A stretch of 64,000 bases of DNA from Thermoleophilales bacterium (GTDB lineage Bacteria > Actinomycetota > Thermoleophilia > Solirubrobacterales > 70-9): positions 1 to 64,000 of the forward strand of contig JACJWY010000010.1 of NCBI GenBank assembly GCA_020636955.1, in the 5' to 3' direction. The stretch's first letter is position 1. Every line of letters begins with the position of its first letter. Of this stretch, positions 27,189 to 35,355 are shown in pieces. The position numbers and the translations under genes are program-made. The notes under the pieces were generated by a model. That model did no database searches and was not told the DNA's origin. It saw nothing but the letters and a program-made list of their open reading frames with translations.

Positions 27189-27823
27189 GCGCCGGCCACC
27201 GGGGAGTAACGGGCCGCCTGGAAGAAGCTGGCCAGCTTGCCGTGGTCCTTGATGCCCGGTTCCTTTTCGACCCCGGAAGCGACGTCGACCGCATCGGGTC
27301 TGACGATCCGGATCGCTTCGGTCACATTGTCCGGGGTGAGCCCCCCGGCGAGGATGAACGGAATCGCGGAGTGGTGGTTGGCGAGCAGTTCCCAGTCGAA
27401 CGTCTCCCCGGTACCGCCGAAGCTGCCCTTGCGGCCGGTGTCGAACATGTGGAAATCAGCGAAGCGATAAGCGGTGCTTGCCTTCACGTCTGCCTGGCTG
27501 GAGATGTGGAAGGCCTTGATCACCTTGAGGCCGGTGCGACGACTGACTTCGGTGCAGAAATTCGCGCCTTCGTTGCCGCTCAGCTGGATCATCGTCAGCT
27601 GGGCGTTCTCGGCCGCCTGGACCACCCGCTCGATGGTCGGGTTGACGAAAACGCCGACCACCTCGCAGCGGCGACGAAACTCTTCGCCGATCCCGGCCGC
27701 GACCGAGGCCTTGACGAAGCGGGGACTCTCCTTGTGATGGATCAGCCCGATCGCCCAGGCGCCATGCTCGACGGCGGCCTCGGCATCGTCCCGATTGGTG
27801 ATTCCACAGACTTTTACCTTCAC
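27185..27823 (-). CDS. trpF: Phosphoribosylanthranilate isomerase
   Basis: 212 residues, a TIM-barrel enzyme catalysing the Amadori rearrangement of phosphoribosylanthranilate. Catalytic Cys is in KVCGITNRDDA, with LAGGLTPDNV and DVASGVEKEPGIKDHGKL near the end. Start is GTG with TACCCT 6 nt upstream. It heads the trpF-trpB-trpA-small protein-pfk run. Presence of a separate trpF means the organism does not rely solely on the bifunctional PriA isomerase seen in many other actinobacteria. Confidence 0.96.
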   Translation of the reverse strand: MKVKVCGITNRDDAEAAVEHGAWAIGLIHHKESPRFVKASVAAGIGEEFRRRCEVVGVFVNPTIERVVQAAENAQLTMIQLSGNEGANFCTEVSRRTGLKVIKAFHISSQADVKASTAYRFADFHMFDTGRKGSFGGTGETFDWELLANHHSAIPFILAGGLTPDNVTEAIRIVRPDAVDVASGVEKEPGIKDHGKLASFFQAARYSPVAGA

Positions 27824-27829
27824 CAGTCA

Positions 27830-27835
27830 AGGGTA
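27830..27835 (-). promoter_or_regulatory. Candidate -10 box of the trpF operon, leaderless
   Basis: TACCCT lies 6 nt before GTG 27823. It lies 7 nt downstream (in the direction of trpF transcription) of the hairpin that ends htrA. Confidence 0.35.
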
Positions 27836-27841
27836 TGACAA

Positions 27842-27864
27842 CGGGCCGCCGTGCTGGCGGCCCG
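27842..27864 (-). terminator. Hairpin downstream of htrA
   Basis: CGGGCCGCC and GGCGGCCCG pair over 9 bp around a GTGCT loop, 32 nt after the htrA stop and before the trpF promoter. The following minus-strand bases TTGTCAT are only weakly T-rich. A terminator separating htrA from trpF is the simplest reading. Confidence 0.55.
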
Positions 27865-27895
27865 CTGGTTCAGGAGAGAATTTCCTCCGCGACCT

Positions 27896-29164
27896 TTATT
27901 GACCGAAACCGGGCAACTCCTGCTGGCCACCCTGGCCCGACGAACTCTGGGTTGAGCTGTTGTCGTCCGGCCTGGTGCCAAGGGTCACGGTTACTGTGCT
28001 GGTGTCACCGTTTCGCTCGACTTCAAGGTCCATCTCGTCACCGACCTTGGCGTCGTTGACGGCCGCGATCAGATCTTCCATCGAGCTGAGATCCTTGCCA
28101 TTGACCTTGGTGATCACGTCCCCGCCGGCCATCACGCGCTGGCCCTGGATGGTGACGGCCGTGTCCCCGGCCTTGATCCCGGCCTTCGCCGCGGGACCAT
28201 CCTTGGGAGCTTCCTGGACCAGGACACCGCTGTCGGTGCCGAGGTTCAGGGCGTCAGCCAGTTGCTGGTTGATGGTGGCTCCGCTGATTCCGAGGTAGGC
28301 GTGTTCGGCCTTGCCGTCTTCGATCAGCTGGCCGACCACATCCTTCACGGTGTTTGAGGGAATCGCGAATCCGATGCCGACGTTGCCGCTGGTGCTGGAA
28401 CCTGTGCCGGTGGCGATCTGCGAGTTGACCCCGATCACGTTTCCGTCCGCGTCGATCAGCGGCCCGCCGGAGTTACCGGGGTTGATCGCCGCGTCGGTCT
28501 GGATCACATTCGAGATCGCGTAGTTGGTGAGGCTGGAAATCTCCCGCTGGAGAGCTGAAACGATGCCGGTGGTGACCGTGCGATCGAGTCCGAAGGGGTT
28601 GCCGATCGCGACGACCGGGTCGCCGACCTTCACGTCGCTGGAGTCACCGAGCTTCAGCGGCTTCATTTCGCTTTCGGGTGCATCGACCTTGATTACGGCC
28701 AGGTCGGTCGAGGGGTCGGTACCGACGACGCTCGCTTCATAGACAGCATCAGAATCACCGAGGGTGACCGTGATTTTCTTCGCACCTTCGATCACGTGAT
28801 TGTTCGTGACCATGTGGCCGTCGGTGTCGATGAGGAATCCCGAACCGGTAGCGGTACTGGTGCCCTGCTGCTGGCCGAAGGGGTCGAAGGCACTGCTCGA
28901 CCCGGTGCTGATGCCCGAGGCAGTGATGAACCCGACTCCGTCACTGTCCCGGTTATAGATCTGGTTGACGATGTTGCCGCTGCTGCTTTCCCGGGCCGGC
29001 GTGGTCGTGGTGGAAGTCAGGGATTGCACTGTCGTCTCGTCCTTGCCGATCCAGCCGGCGGCAATCGCGATGAAGCCGGCTACGGCAACAACAAGGCCGC
29101 CCATGAGGCCGGCCAGGAAAATGGAGCGCAGTGAGCGCTTCGGAGCATCGGAAGTCTCGTTCAT
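27896..29164 (-). CDS. HtrA/DegP-like membrane-anchored serine protease with PDZ domain
   Basis: 422 residues. One N-terminal membrane helix (about 14-35) is followed by a Ser/Thr-rich linker, a trypsin-like domain at about 100-290 and a PDZ domain at about 300-395. The catalytic triad is visible as His in MVTNNHVIEGA, Asp in STDLAVIKVDAP and Ser in AAINPGNSGGPLID. The C-terminus ends in a Ser/Gly/Gln-rich tail. Proteases of this type degrade or refold damaged envelope proteins outside the membrane. It is transcribed alone between two trp gene runs, with paired TTTCCTAARCC boxes upstream. Confidence 0.95.
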   Translation of the reverse strand: MNETSDAPKRSLRSIFLAGLMGGLVVAVAGFIAIAAGWIGKDETTVQSLTSTTTTPARESSSGNIVNQIYNRDSDGVGFITASGISTGSSSAFDPFGQQQGTSTATGSGFLIDTDGHMVTNNHVIEGAKKITVTLGDSDAVYEASVVGTDPSTDLAVIKVDAPESEMKPLKLGDSSDVKVGDPVVAIGNPFGLDRTVTTGIVSALQREISSLTNYAISNVIQTDAAINPGNSGGPLIDADGNVIGVNSQIATGTGSSTSGNVGIGFAIPSNTVKDVVGQLIEDGKAEHAYLGISGATINQQLADALNLGTDSGVLVQEAPKDGPAAKAGIKAGDTAVTIQGQRVMAGGDVITKVNGKDLSSMEDLIAAVNDAKVGDEMDLEVERNGDTSTVTVTLGTRPDDNSSTQSSSGQGGQQELPGFGQ

Positions 29165-29191
29165 GACGGGAAAATAAAAACCACCCTCATT

Positions 29192-29228
29192 GGCCTTTCC
29201 TAAGCCAGAATCTAAGGTTTCCTAAACC
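29192..29228. promoter_or_regulatory. Paired TTTCCTAARCC boxes upstream of htrA
   Basis: TTTCCTAAGCC (29196-29206) and TTTCCTAAACC (29218-29228) are direct repeats with a 22-bp period, about two helical turns. Each is itself part of an inverted repeat (GGTTT-CCT-AAACC perfect; GGCCTTTCCTAAGCC imperfect). They lie 30-65 bp before the htrA ATG and look like a regulator site for an envelope-stress gene. Confidence 0.45.
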
Positions 29229-29261
29229 TGAGAATCGGCTGGGAGTCCCGGAGCCCCGAGC

Positions 29262-29307
29262 CGTGTGTTCACGCCGCCGGACCCGGTGGCCACACCAGCC
29301 CTGCTCC
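29262..29307 (+). repeat. Possible core-deleted relic of the 35.4-kb/61.6-kb repeat
   Basis: TTCACGCCG followed 14 nt later by CACACCAGCCCTGCTCCCGG resembles the outer flanks of the larger element (TCACGCCG ... TACACCAACCCTGCTCCCGG) with the hairpin core missing. Similarity is short and may be chance in GC-rich DNA. Confidence 0.3.
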
Positions 29308-29314
29308 CGGGCAT

Positions 29315-30121
29315 TTAGGGCAGGAAGTGTTCCGTGGTGGCGTCGCCCATGCCGGCGAGGAGCCGAACCATTTCCTCGGGGTTGTCCGAACGCATCAGGG
29401 ATTCGCCGATCAGGGCTGCGTCAACTCCGACCCTTTCGAGTTCGACCAGTTCTTCCCGGTTGGAGATGCCCGATTCCGAAACGACTGTGGTTCCGGTCGG
29501 GACGTCGGTGATCAGGTCGTAGGTGGTCTGGATGTCGACCACGCCGGTATCGAGATTCCGGTTGTTTATGCCGATCACCTCGGCCCCGGATTCAACGGCG
29601 CGGTCGAGTTCTTCCTCGTCGTGGATCTCGACCAGGCAGTCGAGGTCGAGTTCGGTTGCCCTGAGCTGGAAGTCCCGGAGCCGATCATCATCGAGGACCG
29701 CCGCGATCAGGAGCACGGCATCGGCACCGCCGACCGCTGCCTCATAGAGCTGGTACTGATCGACCACGAAATCCTTGCGCAGCACCGGCAGGCTGCAGGC
29801 GGCACGGGCAGCAGCGAGATCTTCCAGGCGTCCATCAAAGTGTTTCTCGTCGGTAAGCACCGATAGAGCCGCAGCTCCTCCGGCCTCGTAGGCCCTGACC
29901 TGATCCGGCAGCTCGACCCCGGGCGCGATCTCGCCGGCACTCGGAGATTTACGTTTGTACTCGCAGATCAGCGACATGCCGGGACGGGTCAGTGCCTCCT
30001 GGAAAGGCCGGTCGTGGTCACGGTCACCAAGTCTGGTCTCAAGCTCGGCAAGCGGCACCTGCCGGCTGCGGTCCTTGACACCCTGGCTCGCGGCCGAAAT
30101 CAGTTGCTCAAGTATTCCCAC
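29315..30121 (-). CDS. trpC: Indole-3-glycerol phosphate synthase
   Basis: 268 residues, TIM barrel, closing the indole ring from CdRP. Signature SLICEYKRKSPSAGEI carries the catalytic Lys, LRKDFVVDQYQLYEA is the second Lys strand, and VIGINNRNLDTGVVD and DAALIGESLMRSDNPEE complete the phosphate site. Start is GTG, 14 nt after trpD, with no clear ribosome site. Last gene of the hisIE-trpEGDC run. Confidence 0.97.
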   Translation of the reverse strand: MGILEQLISAASQGVKDRSRQVPLAELETRLGDRDHDRPFQEALTRPGMSLICEYKRKSPSAGEIAPGVELPDQVRAYEAGGAAALSVLTDEKHFDGRLEDLAAARAACSLPVLRKDFVVDQYQLYEAAVGGADAVLLIAAVLDDDRLRDFQLRATELDLDCLVEIHDEEELDRAVESGAEVIGINNRNLDTGVVDIQTTYDLITDVPTGTTVVSESGISNREELVELERVGVDAALIGESLMRSDNPEEMVRLLAGMGDATTEHFLP

Positions 30122-30135
30122 GGTCTGAGCAGACT

Positions 30136-31164
30136 TTAGCGGTCCTGTCCGGTGAAACTCACGAGTCGGGCGAGCACGGCAGCGGCCGCCCCGGAATCGA
30201 TTGCTTCCTTCGCCGCATCCACGCCGCCGGCGAAATCAACGGCTCTGCCACCGACCAGGATCGCGGCGGCTGCGTTCAGCACCACAAGATCTCGCCTGGG
30301 ACCCTTCTCTCCCTCGAGCACGGCCCGGGTCGCGGCCGCGTTCTCCTTGGGTGTTCCCCCGGCCACATCACCAAGTTCGGCTCGCTCCAGCCCGAAGTCG
30401 TCGGGCGATACGAACCACTCGCTGGTCCCTCCGTCAACGACTTCGATGACCCGGGTGGGTCCGGTGATCGAGATCTCGTCGATCCCGTCGTCACCGGAAA
30501 CGACCAGCGCACGTTCCGTGCCGAGGCCAACCAGGGTCTCGGCTATCGACTCCTGATAACGACGGTCGGAGACTCCCATCAGCTGACGCTTGGCCCCGGC
30601 CGGATTGGTCAATGGTCCGAGAAAATTGAAGATGGTTCGCACGGCCAGGGCTTTTCTGACCGGCACTACATGCGCCATCGCCTTGTGGTGCCTGGGCGCG
30701 AACATGAAACCGAAACCGGTCTCCTCGATCGAGGCCGCAACTCTCTCCGGTGAAATCTCGATGTCTACCCCAAGCGCTTCCAGCAGGTCCGCGGAACCGC
30801 TGAGGCTGGTGCTTGAGCGGTTGCCGTGCTTGGCCACGGCACAACCAGCCCCCGCGGCAACCAGGGCGGCAGTGGTCGAGACATTGAAGGTTGATGGCCC
30901 TCCGCCGGTTCCGGCGGTATCGACCAGATCGCCCGACACCTCCACCGGCTCGGCCAGGGAACGCATGGTTCGGGCCAGACCGATCAGTTCGGGAACCGTC
31001 TCGCCCTTGGTCCGCAGGGCGATCAGGAAAGCGCCGGTCTGAACCTCGTCGGAGCGCCCTTCCATGATCTCGGTCAAGACCGCGGAGGCATGGTCGGTGG
31101 TGAGGTGCTGACCCGATGCTGCCGCGTCGATCGCTCTGGTCAGGATGTCGTTAGGCAACTGCAC
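30136..31164 (-). CDS. trpD: Anthranilate phosphoribosyltransferase
   Basis: 342 residues. Transfers the ribose phosphate of PRPP to anthranilate. The PRPP motif DTAGTGGGPSTFNVST is near 85 and AKHGNRSSTSLSGSADLLEALG follows, with GPLTNPAGAKRQLMGV near 165. The GTG at 31164 lies right against GAGGGGA, so a TTG two codons later (spacing 6) may be the true start. It overlaps the trpG 3' end by 14 nt. Confidence 0.96.
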   Translation of the reverse strand: MQLPNDILTRAIDAAASGQHLTTDHASAVLTEIMEGRSDEVQTGAFLIALRTKGETVPELIGLARTMRSLAEPVEVSGDLVDTAGTGGGPSTFNVSTTAALVAAGAGCAVAKHGNRSSTSLSGSADLLEALGVDIEISPERVAASIEETGFGFMFAPRHHKAMAHVVPVRKALAVRTIFNFLGPLTNPAGAKRQLMGVSDRRYQESIAETLVGLGTERALVVSGDDGIDEISITGPTRVIEVVDGGTSEWFVSPDDFGLERAELGDVAGGTPKENAAATRAVLEGEKGPRRDLVVLNAAAAILVGGRAVDFAGGVDAAKEAIDSGAAAAVLARLVSFTGQDR

Positions 31165-31768
31165 TCCCCTCGTTGGTCGGTATTCCGGCGGCAGCCTGCT
31201 TCAGGGAGAGCTCGACGCCGATGAAGTTGGCGATCATCCGTTTGCCATAAGGAGTCAATACAGACTCGGGATGGAACTGGACTCCCTCGGCCGGCAGTTC
31301 CCGGTGACGGACACCCATCACGATGTCACCATAGGTCGAGGTGACTTCGAGCACTTCGGGAATCTCGCCGGCGACCAGCGAGTGGTACCGGCCGACGGTC
31401 AACGGGTCGGGCAGACCGTCATAGATGCTCTTGCCGTCATGTTCGATTTCGGCGCTCTTGCCGTGGATCGGTTCCCCCTGGACCACGGTGCCTCCGAAGG
31501 TCTGGACCATCGCCTGGTGGCCAAGGCAGACACCCAGGACCGGGGTCCCGGCCTCGGCGAAGGCCGGGATCACTTTCAGCGAAATACCGGCGTCATCCGG
31601 GGTGCAGGGTCCCGGGGATACGACCAGTCGGTCGTGGCCCTCGGCCAGCAGTTCGTCAACTGTGCGAACGTCGTTACGGACCGTCTCGACTTCAGCCCCG
31701 AGCTCGCCCAGGTACTGGACGAGGTTGTAGGTGAAGGAGTCGTAGTTATCGACTACCAGTACGCGCAT
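31151..31768 (-). CDS. trpG: Anthranilate synthase component II (glutamine amidotransferase)
   Basis: 205 residues of class I glutamine amidotransferase supplying ammonia to TrpE. The nucleophile is in GVCLGHQAMVQTFGG, the oxyanion loop in VVSPGPCTPDDAGIS, and His and Glu in GVQFHPESVLTPYGKRM. The start overlaps the trpE stop by 1 nt (TGATG). With no pabA seen, it might also serve p-aminobenzoate synthesis (inference). Confidence 0.96.
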   Translation of the reverse strand: MRVLVVDNYDSFTYNLVQYLGELGAEVETVRNDVRTVDELLAEGHDRLVVSPGPCTPDDAGISLKVIPAFAEAGTPVLGVCLGHQAMVQTFGGTVVQGEPIHGKSAEIEHDGKSIYDGLPDPLTVGRYHSLVAGEIPEVLEVTSTYGDIVMGVRHRELPAEGVQFHPESVLTPYGKRMIANFIGVELSLKQAAAGIPTNEGSAVA

Positions 31769-33294
31769 CAGGCCCAGTCCGGGTTCTCGCAGGCGATCTC
31801 GACGGCGCGAAACATCGCCTTCGCCTTATTGACCGATTCTTCGTATTCGTATTCCGGCTTCGCGTCGGCAACCGTGCCGCCGCCGGCCTGGATGTGAACC
31901 TGACCGTCCTTGATCAGGGCGGTACGGATGTGGATCGCCGTGTCGAGGTCGCCGTTCCAGGAGAGGTAGCCAACGGCGCCACCGTAAGAGCAGCGTTTCA
32001 CCTTTTCCATCTCATCGATGATCTGCATCGCCCGCACCTTCGGAGCGCCGGAAAGGGTGCCGGCGGGTAATGCCGAGCGAAGCACGTCGAGGGCGCCGCG
32101 GCCCTGCGGCAGCTTGCCCGAAACCCGGCTGACGATGTGCATCACGTGGGAATAGGTCTCGACCACCATCAGCTCCTCGACCTCGACCGTTCCGTATTCG
32201 GCTTCGCGGCCAATGTCGTTGCGGGCGAGGTCGACCAGCATCACGTGTTCGGATCGTTCCTTCGGGTCGGAAATCATCTTCTCGGCCAGCCGCCGGTCCT
32301 CTTCCTCGTCCTCGCCGCGCGGCGACGTGCCGGCAATCGGCCGGATCTCCACCCGGTCGCCGTTCACCTTGAGCAGCGGTTCGGGCGAAGCACCGGCAAT
32401 CTGGAAGTCACCGAACTCGAAGAAATACATGTAGGGCGACGGGTTGATCGACCTGAGGCCCCGGTAAATCGAAAGTGCCTCGGCCTTCTGCTCGGCCGAA
32501 AAGCGCTGCGACGGCACCACCTGGAATGCATCTCCGGCGTGGATGTACTCGACGATCCGGGCGACCATCTGTTCGAACTGCTCGCGGGTCACGTTCGAGG
32601 TGAACTCCGGGGCCTCGGCGGCACCGGCAGCGTCGGCAACCGGCACCGGACCGCGCAGGCTTTTTCGAACGGCAGCGATCCTTCCGGCGGCGGCTTCCCA
32701 TGCCTCTTCGATGTCCTCGTGTTCGTCGACCCAGGCGCAGCTGATAATCGTCAGCTCGTTGTGGAGATGATCGAAAGCGAGCAGCACATCGGTGATCATC
32801 AGCGCCAGATCGGGCAGGCCGAGAGGGTCCGGGTTCGGTTCGCCAAGCGGTTCGATTGCCCGGACCAGGTCGTAGCCGAAGAGGCCGACCGCCCCGCCGG
32901 CGAAGGGTGGCAGACCCTCTGTCTCGGCGACCCGGTAGCCGGCCAGGTATTCCTTGACCCCGTCATAGGGGTCCTCGGCGGGGAAGGCAGCGATCGGCTC
33001 GACTTCCCCCGACATCGCGTCACCCGGGAACTCTTTCAACTCGCCGGCAACCCAGCGGATCACCCGATGCGGACTTACCCCCAAAAACGAGTAGCGGCCG
33101 ACCTGCCCGCGCTCCGCCGATTCGAGCAGAAAACAGGGGCCACCCTGCCGCAGCTTGAGCAAAGCCGAGACCGGTGTCTCGACGTCGTCGGTGTAACGCA
33201 GGGCGACCGGAACCACATTTGATTCGGGAACCATCGCCCGGGCCGCCTCAAGGCCGGGAACCAGCCGGTCCGCAAGCTCAGGCGCGGCGGCCAT
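31768..33294 (-). CDS. trpE: Anthranilate synthase component I
   Basis: 508 residues from ATG 33294, which has GGGGGAGG 6 nt upstream. An ATG six codons earlier contains this ribosome site itself and is rejected. Makes anthranilate from chorismate and ammonia. The feedback-site element is PCFLLESAERGQVGRYSFLG. The catalytic core shows PIAGTSPRGEDEEEDRRL, SEHVMLVDLARNDIGR, LPAGTLSGAPKVRAMQII and HIQAGGGTVADAKPEYEYEE. It overlaps the hisIE stop by 17 nt. Confidence 0.97.
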   Translation of the reverse strand: MAAAPELADRLVPGLEAARAMVPESNVVPVALRYTDDVETPVSALLKLRQGGPCFLLESAERGQVGRYSFLGVSPHRVIRWVAGELKEFPGDAMSGEVEPIAAFPAEDPYDGVKEYLAGYRVAETEGLPPFAGGAVGLFGYDLVRAIEPLGEPNPDPLGLPDLALMITDVLLAFDHLHNELTIISCAWVDEHEDIEEAWEAAAGRIAAVRKSLRGPVPVADAAGAAEAPEFTSNVTREQFEQMVARIVEYIHAGDAFQVVPSQRFSAEQKAEALSIYRGLRSINPSPYMYFFEFGDFQIAGASPEPLLKVNGDRVEIRPIAGTSPRGEDEEEDRRLAEKMISDPKERSEHVMLVDLARNDIGREAEYGTVEVEELMVVETYSHVMHIVSRVSGKLPQGRGALDVLRSALPAGTLSGAPKVRAMQIIDEMEKVKRCSYGGAVGYLSWNGDLDTAIHIRTALIKDGQVHIQAGGGTVADAKPEYEYEESVNKAKAMFRAVEIACENPDWA

Positions 33295-33895
33295 TGAGAA
33301 CCTCCCCCACATCCTCGAGAGTGATCCCGCGCGAGCGGATCAGTGCGACCAGGTGGAACAGCACATCTGCCGCCTCGTTGGCAACCCGCTCGTCGCTTTC
33401 CTCGCGGACAGCCCGGCTGACTTCCTCAGCTTCCTCCATCACCTTTTCACCGGCGAATTCCGGATCCTCCAGCAGCTTCACCACATAGCTGCCTTCGGGC
33501 TTTTCGACGAGCCGGGAATCGATCGTCCGGGCCAGGGCAGCCACGGCCTCGCCGTTCACCGGTGCCGGAGTTTCACCGGATTCGAGGTCGCGGAAAAAGC
33601 AGGTCCTTTCACCCGTGTGGCAGGCCGGTCCGGCGGGTTCCACCAATGCGAGGATCGCGTCGCCGTCGCAGTCCACCCGGAGCTGCCGCACCCTCTGGAC
33701 ATTGCCGGACTCTTCGCCCTTTTGCCAGATCTTCTGGCGCGACCGGCTGAAGTAGGTCACCAGTCCGGTCTCCTCGGTCAACCTGAGCGATTCCTCGTTC
33801 ATGTAGGCGAGGGTCAGCACTTCGCCCGTGCGGGCGTCCTGGGCGATGCAGGGGACCAGACCATCACGGTCGAATGCGACTTGAACCGAAGCCAT
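33278..33895 (-). CDS. hisIE: Bifunctional phosphoribosyl-AMP cyclohydrolase / phosphoribosyl-ATP pyrophosphatase
   Basis: 205 residues from ATG 33895 (GAAGG 7 nt upstream). HisI half at about 1-105: GEVLTLAYMNEESLRLT, YFSRSRQKIWQKGEESGN, DCDGD and the zinc-site ACHTGERTCFF. HisE half at about 115-205: VVKLLEDPEFAGEKVMEEAEE and NEAADVLFHLVALI. The two steps convert PR-ATP to ProFAR in histidine synthesis. Fusion of the two is unusual for actinobacteria, where hisI and hisE are mostly separate. No other his genes lie in the window. Coupled to trpE. Confidence 0.95.
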   Translation of the reverse strand: MASVQVAFDRDGLVPCIAQDARTGEVLTLAYMNEESLRLTEETGLVTYFSRSRQKIWQKGEESGNVQRVRQLRVDCDGDAILALVEPAGPACHTGERTCFFRDLESGETPAPVNGEAVAALARTIDSRLVEKPEGSYVVKLLEDPEFAGEKVMEEAEEVSRAVREESDERVANEAADVLFHLVALIRSRGITLEDVGEVLNGRRA

Positions 33896-33897
33896 TT

Positions 33898-34329
33898 TCA
33901 ACCTTCGCTTTCGCCGGATCCGGAACCGGTTGTGATCTCGCTCTGGCTGAGCGGCACGTACCACTGGCCCCCTTCACGGACGAACTTCGCTTCCCGGCCT
34001 CCGCCACCGTTGAAAGTCACGGTGGCAATGTCCCCGTTTACTTCTATCGTTTCGACCTTCAAGACCGGTTGGGCGCCGGCCGCCTTGAGAATCGGCTTGG
34101 TCTCGCTCACGCAGCGATCGATGTCATGGAAGGTTTCATCCACGGCGCTGGGCTGCATGATCAGGCAGAACTCCGAGGCGTCCCGGTCCCGGGTCGCCTG
34201 GTTCAGCTTGGCAACCAGCTCGGTGATCGCCTGGGTGTCCTCGCCGGAGGTCGAGTCATCCGAGCTGCCGCAACCCGCGACCACGACAGCGGTCGCCAGC
34301 AGGGCACATATTGCGGCTTTTCGCAGCAT
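33898..34329 (-). CDS. Putative lipoprotein, NTF2/DUF4878-like size
   Basis: 143 residues: MLRKAAICALLATAVVVAGCGSS is a clear lipoprotein signal with lipobox VAGC. A compact alpha+beta domain follows (ITELVAKLNQATRDRDASEFCLIM ... VLKVETIEVNGDIATVTFNGGG ... EGGQWYVPLSQSEI), which resembles NTF2-like DUF4878-type lipoproteins in its pattern of helix, two strands and a closing W. The tail is Gly/Ser/Glu. It ends 2 nt before the hisIE ATG, so it heads the hisIE-trpEGDC run. No function can be stated. Confidence 0.75.
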   Translation of the reverse strand: MLRKAAICALLATAVVVAGCGSSDDSTSGEDTQAITELVAKLNQATRDRDASEFCLIMQPSAVDETFHDIDRCVSETKPILKAAGAQPVLKVETIEVNGDIATVTFNGGGGREAKFVREGGQWYVPLSQSEITTGSGSGESEG

Positions 34330-34336
34330 GTGCCCA

Positions 34337-34342
34337 ATCCTA
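34337..34342 (-). promoter_or_regulatory. Candidate -10 box of the lipoprotein-hisIE-trpEGDC run, leaderless
   Basis: TAGGAT lies 7 nt before ATG 34329. It is the only promoter-like box seen for the whole run. Confidence 0.4.
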
Positions 34343-34387
34343 CGGAAGCAGGTCGAAACCCCGGCAGCAGGAAGCCCCCTGCCCGTC

Positions 34388-34393
34388 TAGGGT
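34388..34393 (+). promoter_or_regulatory. Candidate -10 box of the zinc metallopeptidase gene, leaderless
   Basis: TAGGGT lies 7 nt before GTG 34401, divergent from the lipoprotein promoter. Confidence 0.35.
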
Positions 34394-34400
34394 TCAACCG

Positions 34401-35348
34401 GTGAAGTGGAAGCGGGGAAGGTCCGGGGACCGGAACGTGATCGACATTCGCGGCGCGAAGAAGGGCGGCGCCAGCGGCGGAGGCGGATTCGGCGGCATGG
34501 GCGGAATGAGTGGCGGCGGGCTCCCGATTCCGTCCGCCAAGGGAAAGATCGGCGGTTTTATCGGGATCGTGATCGTGCTGATCGTGATCGGCACCCAGGT
34601 GTTCGGAGGCAGTTCCGGCTCCGGAACGGGTTACGACATCGGTTCGATCCTCGCCGGTGCAGGTACCGTGCCCGGGGCCGATAATCCCTCGCCGATCCCG
34701 GCCAGCGAGGATCCTGACGCCGATCTCAAGGATTTCTCCGCCTATGTGTTCACCGACTCCCAGCAGGTCTGGCGCAAAGCCTTCCGGCAGGATGGACAGC
34801 CCTGGCGAGACGCCCAGCTGGTGCTCTATTCGGGGGCGGTAAGCACCGGCGGTTGCGGCAACGCGACCTCGGCCGTGGGTCCGTTCTACTGCCCGGCAGA
34901 CAACCGGGTTTACCTCGACCTCAGCTTCTACAAGGACATGAAGAACCAGCTCGGGGCCGACGGTGACTTCGCCTGGGCCTACGTGATCGCCCATGAGATG
35001 GGCCACCACGTGCAAAATCTGGGCGGAATCCACGACGAAGTGGCCCGCGCCAGGCGACAGGAAAGCGAATCCGCAAACGAGATCTCGGTCCGCAACGAAC
35101 TCCAGGCCGACTGCCTCGCCGGGGTCTGGGCCTCGACAGTCTTCAATCAGCTCGAGCCGGGCGATCTCGACGAGGCGATCAACGCTTCCGAAGCGGTCGG
35201 TGACGACCGGCTCCAGTCGCGAGGAGGCGGCTCGGTCAACCCCGATTCCTTCACGCACGGAACTTCCGCCCAGCGCCACCACTGGTTCCAGACCGGGTTC
35301 GAATCCGGGGACCCGGAGAAGTGCGACACCTTCTCGGGTGATATCTAG
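34401..35348 (+). CDS. Neutral zinc metallopeptidase, YpfJ family, membrane-anchored
   Basis: 315 residues from GTG 34401. The N-terminus KWKRGRSGDRNVIDIRG and a Gly-rich stretch (GGASGGGGFGGMGGMSGGG) precede one membrane helix near 50-68 and the peptidase domain at about 105-310. The zinc site is AYVIAHEMGHHVQNLGG (HExxH), with a downstream Glu in RNELQADCLAGVWAS. The domain opens with FSAYVFTDSQQVWRKAF and ends SAQRHHWFQTGFESGDPEKCDTF. The layout and length match the YpfJ/PF04228 family. Its substrate is unknown. Frame openness upstream of the GTG is not supported by family length. Confidence 0.92.
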   Translation: MKWKRGRSGDRNVIDIRGAKKGGASGGGGFGGMGGMSGGGLPIPSAKGKIGGFIGIVIVLIVIGTQVFGGSSGSGTGYDIGSILAGAGTVPGADNPSPIPASEDPDADLKDFSAYVFTDSQQVWRKAFRQDGQPWRDAQLVLYSGAVSTGGCGNATSAVGPFYCPADNRVYLDLSFYKDMKNQLGADGDFAWAYVIAHEMGHHVQNLGGIHDEVARARRQESESANEISVRNELQADCLAGVWASTVFNQLEPGDLDEAINASEAVGDDRLQSRGGGSVNPDSFTHGTSAQRHHWFQTGFESGDPEKCDTFSGDI

Positions 35349-35355
35349 CCAGATC

